Shown in pieces: positions 56,181 through 64,000 of a DNA stretch of 64,000 nucleotides. The translations under genes were made by a program, and so were the position numbers. The stretch is taken from NCBI RefSeq assembly GCF_000262345.1, contig NZ_AJTQ01000125.1, forward strand, positions 1-64,000. The letters are read 5' to 3'. Each line of letters begins with the position of its first letter. Position 1 is the stretch's first letter. This DNA is from Streptomyces xiaopingdaonensis. GTDB lineage: Bacteria > Actinomycetota > Actinomycetes > Streptomycetales > Streptomycetaceae. Under the pieces are notes generated by a model. The model was not told where the DNA came from and made no database searches. It saw nothing but the letters and a program-made list of their open reading frames with translations.

Positions 56181-57572
56181 GATCTGTCCTTTCCCCTGGC
56201 GGGGCCATCGGCGGTGGATGACCTCTTCGCGGCCGCCGGGCCGTACTAGGGGTGGAGTTCGTGCTTGTGTCGCACGCCCGGCGGCGCGGTGACTGGCCGT
56301 GACTCTATGGCGAGGGCATCGGCACCGGCAGAGGTGAAGGACAGGATGTGACTGTCTTGTTATGACCATGCCTGCGCGGGAACTCCATGCCGTGCGCCTG
56401 CGGCTCGGTGATCCTGTTTCGCCGGTATTTCCCCTTGCTCACGGCGGGCTTTCCGCCGTGCAGCGAACGGGAGTTGGGCGCGAAGCCGCCGCTCGCCGGG
56501 AGGTTGGGCCGGAGGCGGGGGTGGCGTGTCCGCATAGCGTGCGGAGTGCCTGGGCGGGGCGGGCGGGGGTGAGGACGAGGGGAGGGGAGGGCGTGGTTTT
56601 CCCGCCGTGTTTCGTCACTGAGGGTGACTGGAGAGGAGTGTTGCCGGCGGGCCGGTCGGGTGTGTGATCCGGAGGTGAGGTGCGGCGGTGAGTGCGGTGG
56701 CTCGGGGTGGGTTTCCAAGTGTCGCAAGTGCGGGGGGAGTTGGAATCCGGGTGGTGTGATGTCGGGGCGCCTGGCGTGCAGCGGTGGGGGCCAACTCCTG
56801 GGGAAAACGGTGCAGTTGGCGGTCAGCGGGATGGTTGCGCACATACGCGGTCCCCGACGGGGAGCGTGGGGTCGGCCCTCGTGACGCGGGTGGGTGACGG
56901 GCTGCCGTTCCGGATCCGCGGTGAGCGGCAGCGGGCGTGAAACGGGCACGAGGGCGCGTCCGGCGGCGCGTGCGCCCGTCGCGCGAGGGACCGTGTCGTC
57001 GCGTTGTGTCACCGTTCGTCGGACCTGCCGTGCGAACCCGCCCTCGTGGCGGGCGTGTTGAGTGCCGCGGTGTCGTTCGGCTGACGTGATCGGGCGGGCC
57101 GGCGCGTCGGTGGGGGCCGGGGGGCGGCCGGTGAGGGCGGGAGGCACTCGGCTTCCAGGGCCGTGCGTGCTTCCGCCTGCGGGGGATGTACGGTGCCCGG
57201 CACGGGCCGCCGCGTCAACGGAGCTGTGTCCGGGGCGGGTTGGGGTTTCGCGACGGTGGTCCCTCGCCCGCGTCTCCCGACGGGGGCGCGGTCGTGCGGA
57301 TGCCGTACGGCCGACGGTGTGTGAGACGTACGTCGAATCGCACGACTTGCCCCTAAAGGGATGCGTGAGGGCCGGGCGCCGTTGCAGACTGCGGAGGGTG
57401 GACCCCGTGGCGGGTTCGCCCCGGGCCCTCGGTCCGGTGCTGTGTGCTGCGGCCTGCGCCGAGTCCGCGTGCGGGCGCCTGCACGCGGAGGAAGCGCGAC
57501 TCGGCGCAGGCCCCGATCCGAGGCAGGCGCCCGAAGCACTGCCGCCCGCCGGGCGGCCGAGAGGAGCCGAGG
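56181..57572. other. 1.4-kb region without a convincing gene
   Basis: No frame shows the third-position G/C pattern of the neighbours across this stretch; the plus strand is markedly G-rich between about 56530 and 57300. A hairpin CACGGCGG-N5-CCGCCGTG occurs near 56439-56459. The livK promoter should lie near 56200-56380. Nothing else is assignable. Confidence 0.45.
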
Positions 57573-57803
57573 ATGATGACAGCACCGCCGTGCGAGAGAG
57601 GGTCGTCAGGGCTGCGTGCGACCGCATCGGCGACCCCGGCCACGGCTGCGACCGTAGCGATCACCTCCGTGCTCCTCGCCCCGGAACGCCCGTACCCGGG
57701 CGAGCGCGACGCACCGGCCACGGGGGCCCTGCCTCCCCGGCTGCGCCTCGCCGGCGTCGAGGAGGACGACGAGGACTGGCACATCTGCCGCGGCATCGAC
57801 TGA
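57573..57803 (+). CDS. Small hypothetical protein (76 aa)
   Basis: ATG 57573 follows GGAG closely, with a second ATG at 57576. The translation has a hydrophobic Ala/Thr-rich middle (SATPATAATVAITSVLL), which could be a signal or anchor segment, and an acidic end (GVEEDDEDWHICRGID). A 20-bp-stem terminator follows 54 nt after the stop, which supports a transcribed gene. The family is not recognised. Confidence 0.5.
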   Translation: MMTAPPCERGSSGLRATASATPATAATVAITSVLLAPERPYPGERDAPATGALPPRLRLAGVEEDDEDWHICRGID

Positions 57804-57857
57804 CCTGCCGCCGACACGACGAAGCCCGCAGCCGGTTGGCGGCGGCCGCGCGCTCGT

Positions 57858-57905
57858 CGGGCCGGCGGGTGGTGCAGAGGACGCGCTGCACCACCCGCCG
57901 GCCCG
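57858..57905. terminator. Very strong hairpin terminator
   Basis: A perfect 20-bp stem (57858-57877 with 57886-57905) with an 8-nt loop lies downstream of the small gene at 57573-57803 and beyond the end of the convergent thioesterase gene. Confidence 0.75.
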
Positions 57906-58074
57906 TGCGGAACGCGGTCGGGGGCGTGCCCGGGCGGACCAGCCGTTCCGGGGGTGCGGCTCTTCGACGCGGCGCGGTGTGAGCCGCGGTCGCGAACGAG
58001 GACTGCTGCTCCGGGAGTTGAGGACGGTTACTCGGCCCTCCGGGTCCGTCAGCTCGGTGCGAGTCTCCGGTCCG

Positions 58075-58548
58075 TCAGCCGCGGGTGTCCGCAGGGCCGC
58101 CGTCGCGCAGCAGGCAGGTCAGGCGGGCGGTGCAGACGCGCTTGCCGTTCTCCTCGGTGAGGGCGATCTCGTACGTCGCCGTCGAGCGCCCGCGGTGCAC
58201 GGGCGTGGCGACACCGGTGACGAGCCCGGAGGAGAGCCCGCGGTGGTGCGTGCAGTTCAGGTCGACGCCGACGGCCGACTTGCGCGGGCCGCCGTGGAGC
58301 ATCGCCCCGACGGAGCCGAGCGTCTCGGCGAGGACGGCGGAGGCGCCCCCGTGGAGGAGGCCGTACGGCTGGGTGTTGCCCTCGACGGGAAGCGTGCCGA
58401 CGACCTTCTCGGCGGACGCCTCCAGCACCTCGAGCCCCATGCGCTCGCCGAGATGCCCGGCGGAGAAGAGCGCGGGCAGGTCGACGCCGATGCCGGCCCA
58501 CTCGTCCAGGACCGCCTGGGGGAAGGTGGTTGCGCTCTGCTCGCCCAT
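58075..58548 (-). CDS. PaaI-family hotdog-fold thioesterase
   Basis: The protein has 157 aa. The hotdog motif NTQPYGLLHGGASAVLAETLGSVGAML carries the HGG and catalytic Glu typical of PaaI/HGG thioesterases, followed by GVDLNCTHHRGLSSG and ATPVHRGRSTATYEI. It hydrolyses acyl-CoA, the acyl group being unknown. ATG 58548 has GGAG upstream. Confidence 0.88.
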   Translation of the reverse strand: MGEQSATTFPQAVLDEWAGIGVDLPALFSAGHLGERMGLEVLEASAEKVVGTLPVEGNTQPYGLLHGGASAVLAETLGSVGAMLHGGPRKSAVGVDLNCTHHRGLSSGLVTGVATPVHRGRSTATYEIALTEENGKRVCTARLTCLLRDGGPADTRG

Positions 58549-58830
58549 CGTGCTCCGCTCTCGTCTCGTCCGTACCCCGGCTCGTGCCGGGTCCGCTGCG
58601 CACACTGTCCTATCAGGCGATCGACACGTCGCCCCGGGTAGGTGCCCGGAGCGCTCCCGGGGGCCTGCCTCCCGTCTCTCCCTGCTGCGGAGAGCGCGCG
58701 CCGCGCGGCGGCCGGGGTGCCGAGCGGTGCCCGCCCCCCCCGGCGTCGCTGCGTGCACGGATGACGCAGGGTCGGCGGGAGGGGCCGCGCCCGGCTCCTC
58801 CCGCTTGTCCCGAAGCGACCGCGGGTCACC

Positions 58831-61119
<2,289 letters not shown>

Positions 61120-61303
61120 GCCCCGATGCTGCCACGCAGGGTGGCCTCGACGGCAGCCCTGTGGATAACTCCGCGGGCGAGCGTCCCGCATTCTGAACGG
61201 AATACTCCGCTCCGTGTCTCTCCGGCCGCGCACGGTAGCGCGGTTGGGGTGCCGCGGGCCGTCCGCGGCCGGATTGTCAGCGGCCCGTGGGAGTATCGGT
61301 CAC

Positions 61304-64000
61304 GTGGCTACAGAGGAAGCGAAGAAGGAACCCGGCGCCCCGCGGAAGAGCGCGCCGGCACAGGCGAGGCAGAGCGGGCAGGCGCCCGGTGAGCAGGGGC
61401 GCCCGGGTGCGGAACCGCCCAGGCTGCTGCTGATGGACGGGCATTCGCTCGCGTACCGTGCCTTCTTCGCGCTGCCCGCCGAGAACTTCACCACCACCAG
61501 CGGCCAGCCCACCAACGCGATCTACGGCTTCACCTCCATGCTCGCCAACACGTTGCGTGACGAGGCCCCCACCCACTTCGCGGTCGCCTTCGACGTCTCC
61601 CGGAAGACCTGGCGCTCCGAGGAGTTCAGCGAGTACAAGGCCAACCGCTCCAAGACCCCCGACGAGTTCCGCGGACAGGTCGAGCTCATCGGCGAACTCC
61701 TCGACACCATGCAGGTCCCCCGCTTCGCCGTCGACGGCTTCGAGGCCGACGACGTCATCGCCACCCTCACGACGGAGGCGGTGGCCGAGGGGTTCAAGGT
61801 CTCCATCGTCACCGGCGACCGCGACTCCTTCCAGCTCGTCTCCGAGGACGTCACCGTCCTCTACCCGACCAAGGGCGTCTCCGAGCTCACCCGCTACACC
61901 CCCGAGAAGGTGGAGGAGCGGTACGGCCTCACCCCCCTCCAGTACCCGGACTACGCCGCCCTGCGCGGCGACCCGTCCGACAACCTCCCCGGCATCCCGG
62001 GCGTCGGCGAGAAGACGGCCGCGAAGTGGATCAAGCAGTACGGCTCCATCGCCGGACTCACCGACCACGCCGACGAGATCAAGGGCAAGGCCGGCCAGAA
62101 CCTCCGCGACAGCCTCGACTCGGTCCGCCTCAACCGCCGCCTCACCGAGATGGTCAGGGACGTCCCGCTCGGCTGCCACCCCGAGGACCTCCTCCGCGCC
62201 CCCTACGACCGCACGGCGCTCGACGTCGTCCTCGACACCCTGGAGTTCCGCCACCAGAACTTCCGCGACCGCCTCTACGCCGTCGACCCCGGCGCGAGCG
62301 AGGAGGCCGGGCAGGAGGTGGCCCCCGGCGTCGAGTTGGACGGCACCGTCCTCGGCGAGGGCGAACTCGCCGAGTGGCTCGCGCACCACGGCGGCCGGAC
62401 GCTCGGCGTCGCCACGGTCGACACCTGGAAGCTCGGCAGCGGCGACGTCACCGAGGTGGCCCTCGCGAGCGACGAGGGCCCGGCGGCCTGGTTCGCCCCC
62501 TCGCAGTTGAACGCCGAGGAGGAGAAGGCGTTCGCCGAATGGCTCGCCGACCCGCAGCGCGCCAAGGTGATGCATGATGCCAAGGCCCTGATCCGGGTCC
62601 TCGGCGAGCGCGGCCTCACCGTCGCCGGTGTGGCGATGGACACCGCCCTCGCTGCCTACCTCGACAAGCCGGGCCGCCGCTCGTTCGCCCTCGACGCCCT
62701 CGCTGTGGAGTACCTCGGCCGCGAACTCGAGCCGGCCGCCGACGCCAACGGCCAACTCGCCTTCGGCGCCGACGAACAGGCCGAGGCCGAGGCGTTGATG
62801 CGCAAGGCCCGCGCCGTCCTCGACCTGGGCGAGGCGTTCGAGGCCCGGCTCGCCGACTCGGGCGCTGCCCGGATGCTGCGCGAACTGGAGCTGCCCACCT
62901 CGGCGATGCTCGCGAAGATGGAGCGCGCCGGAATCGCGGCCGACCGGGAGTGGCTGAGCGGTCTGGAGCAGCAGTTCGCCGACGCGGCCCAGCAGGCCGT
63001 CTCCGAGGCGCACGCCGCCGTGGGCCACGAGTTCAACCTCGGCTCCCCGAAGCAGCTCCAGGAGGTGCTCTTCGGCGAGCTCGGCCTCCCCAAGACCAAG
63101 CGCACCAAGACCGGTTACACCACCGACGCCGACGCCCTCGCCTGGCTCGCGGCGCAGACGACCCACGAACTCCCCGTGATCATGCTCAGGTACCGGGAGC
63201 AGCAGAAGCTGCGCACCACGGTCGAGGGCTTGATCAAGACCATCGCGCCGGACGGCCGCATCCACACCACCTTCAACCAGACCGTCGCCGCCACCGGCCG
63301 CCTCTCCTCGACCGACCCCAACCTCCAGAACATCCCCGTCCGCACCGACGAAGGCCGGGCGATCCGCCGCGGCTTCAAGGTCGGCGAGGGGTACGAATCG
63401 CTCCTCACCGCGGACTACAGCCAGATCGAACTCCGCGTCATGGCCCACCTCTCGGAGGACGAGGGCCTGATCGAGGCGTTCACCACGGGCGAGGACCTGC
63501 ACACCACGGTCGCCGCGCAGGTCTTCTCGGTCGCCGAGGCCCAGGTCGACGCGGAGATGCGCCGCAAGATCAAGGCGATGTCGTACGGCCTCGCCTACGG
63601 CCTCTCGGCCTTCGGTCTCTCGCAGCAGCTCGGCATCGCGCCGGACGAGGCGAAGAAGCTGATGGAGACCTATTTCGAGCGCTTCGGCGGCGTGCGGGAC
63701 TACCTCCGCCACGTCGTCGACGAGGCCCGCGCCATCGGCTACACGCAGACCATCATGGGCCGCCGCCGCTACCTCCCCGACCTCACCAGCGACCACCGCC
63801 AACGCCGGGAGATGGCTGAGCGGATGGCGCTCAACGCACCGATCCAGGGCACGGCCGCCGACATCGTCAAGGTGGCGATGCTCCAGGTGGACCGGGCGCT
63901 GGAGGTCGAGCAGCTCTCCTCCCGGATGCTCCTCCAGGTGCACGACGAGATCGTCCTGGAGGTCGCCCCCGGAGAGCGGGCGGCCGTGGAGGAGTTGGTC
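61304..64000 (+). CDS. polA: DNA polymerase I (3' end outside the window)
   Basis: 899 codons from GTG 61304 to the right edge, in frame to the last base; the usual length is just over 900 aa, so only a few residues are missing. A ~40-residue charged leader is followed by the 5'-3' exonuclease domain (LLLMDGHSLAYRAFF at 41-55; VTGDRDSFQLV; PGVGEKTAAK), a 3'-5' exonuclease-like domain without obvious catalytic acids, and the polymerase domain with motif A DYSQIELRV (704), motif B RRKIKAMSYGLAYG and motif C VHDEI (879-883). Confidence 0.97.
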   Translation, partial: MATEEAKKEPGAPRKSAPAQARQSGQAPGEQGRPGAEPPRLLLMDGHSLAYRAFFALPAENFTTTSGQPTNAIYGFTSMLANTLRDEAPTHFAVAFDVSRKTWRSEEFSEYKANRSKTPDEFRGQVELIGELLDTMQVPRFAVDGFEADDVIATLTTEAVAEGFKVSIVTGDRDSFQLVSEDVTVLYPTKGVSELTRYTPEKVEERYGLTPLQYPDYAALRGDPSDNLPGIPGVGEKTAAKWIKQYGSIAGLTDHADEIKGKAGQNLRDSLDSVRLNRRLTEMVRDVPLGCHPEDLLRAPYDRTALDVVLDTLEFRHQNFRDRLYAVDPGASEEAGQEVAPGVELDGTVLGEGELAEWLAHHGGRTLGVATVDTWKLGSGDVTEVALASDEGPAAWFAPSQLNAEEEKAFAEWLADPQRAKVMHDAKALIRVLGERGLTVAGVAMDTALAAYLDKPGRRSFALDALAVEYLGRELEPAADANGQLAFGADEQAEAEALMRKARAVLDLGEAFEARLADSGAARMLRELELPTSAMLAKMERAGIAADREWLSGLEQQFADAAQQAVSEAHAAVGHEFNLGSPKQLQEVLFGELGLPKTKRTKTGYTTDADALAWLAAQTTHELPVIMLRYREQQKLRTTVEGLIKTIAPDGRIHTTFNQTVAATGRLSSTDPNLQNIPVRTDEGRAIRRGFKVGEGYESLLTADYSQIELRVMAHLSEDEGLIEAFTTGEDLHTTVAAQVFSVAEAQVDAEMRRKIKAMSYGLAYGLSAFGLSQQLGIAPDEAKKLMETYFERFGGVRDYLRHVVDEARAIGYTQTIMGRRRYLPDLTSDHRQRREMAERMALNAPIQGTAADIVKVAMLQVDRALEVEQLSSRMLLQVHDEIVLEVAPGERAAVEELV

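Noticed and set aside
56624-56884. Cys-rich frame of 86 codons upstream of livK
   Set aside because: Third-position GC is well below the neighbouring genes, no ribosome site, and the Cys/Gly content follows from the local G-rich, TGT/TGC-rich sequence.

Overview
The window is chromosomal DNA of a high-GC actinomycete, almost certainly Streptomyces. Third codon positions are nearly all G or C and GTG starts are common. Gene order follows the conserved Streptomyces core hisI-trpE-trpC-trpM-trpBA-lgt ... gltBD ... pyk ... ANTAR regulator-livKHMGF ... polA.

Layout: 1-3.5 kb holds a LysR fragment, a c-di-AMP (ydaO-type) riboswitch ahead of a LysM/M23 peptidase whose 5' end is apparently frameshifted by a 14-bp tandem duplication, and an ArsR-MFS pair with symmetrical operators. 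3.5-4.9 kb is a solute-binding lipoprotein gene lacking a credible start codon. 4.9-8.9 kb is an accessory block on the minus strand: an XRE/TPR regulator, a degenerate resolvase-like protein, two small proteins, a 46-residue Asp/Gly-rich peptide and a C-terminally extended protein-isoaspartate methyltransferase. The last two look like the precursor and maturase of an aspartimide-forming RiPP (imiditide-like). 9.2-18.9 kb holds hisI and the trp genes, with three small conserved membrane proteins between trpE and trpC, then a DsbA-like thioredoxin and lgt. 19-26 kb is a complete Mrp-type Na+/H+ antiporter operon with mrpA and mrpB fused. 26-34 kb holds YoaK- and VIT-type membrane proteins and glutamate synthase gltBD.

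34-42 kb carries a Tat-exported M20 amidohydrolase, an HhH-GPD protein, an F420-type PPOX protein, a zinc metallopeptidase, chorismate mutase, a TetR/SDR divergon with two palindromic operators, and pyruvate kinase. 42-46.7 kb is an iron-box-preceded pair, a DesA-like PLP decarboxylase translationally coupled to a lysine N6-hydroxylase-like protein with an unusual ~490-residue Pro/Thr-rich, internally repeated N-terminus; no siderophore acyltransferase or synthetase follows. 46.8-61.1 kb carries pepN, a tRNA-Leu(CAA), an ANTAR response regulator, the branched-chain amino acid ABC transporter, a 1.4-kb stretch with no convincing gene, a thioesterase and an FdhF/YdeP oxidoreductase. polA starts at 61.3 kb and runs off the right edge.

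The most interesting items are the peptide/methyltransferase pair (4985-6310), the repeat-disrupted peptidase behind a c-di-AMP riboswitch, and the iron-box decarboxylase/hydroxylase pair with its repetitive extension. All family assignments were made by reading translations by eye; no database search was run.
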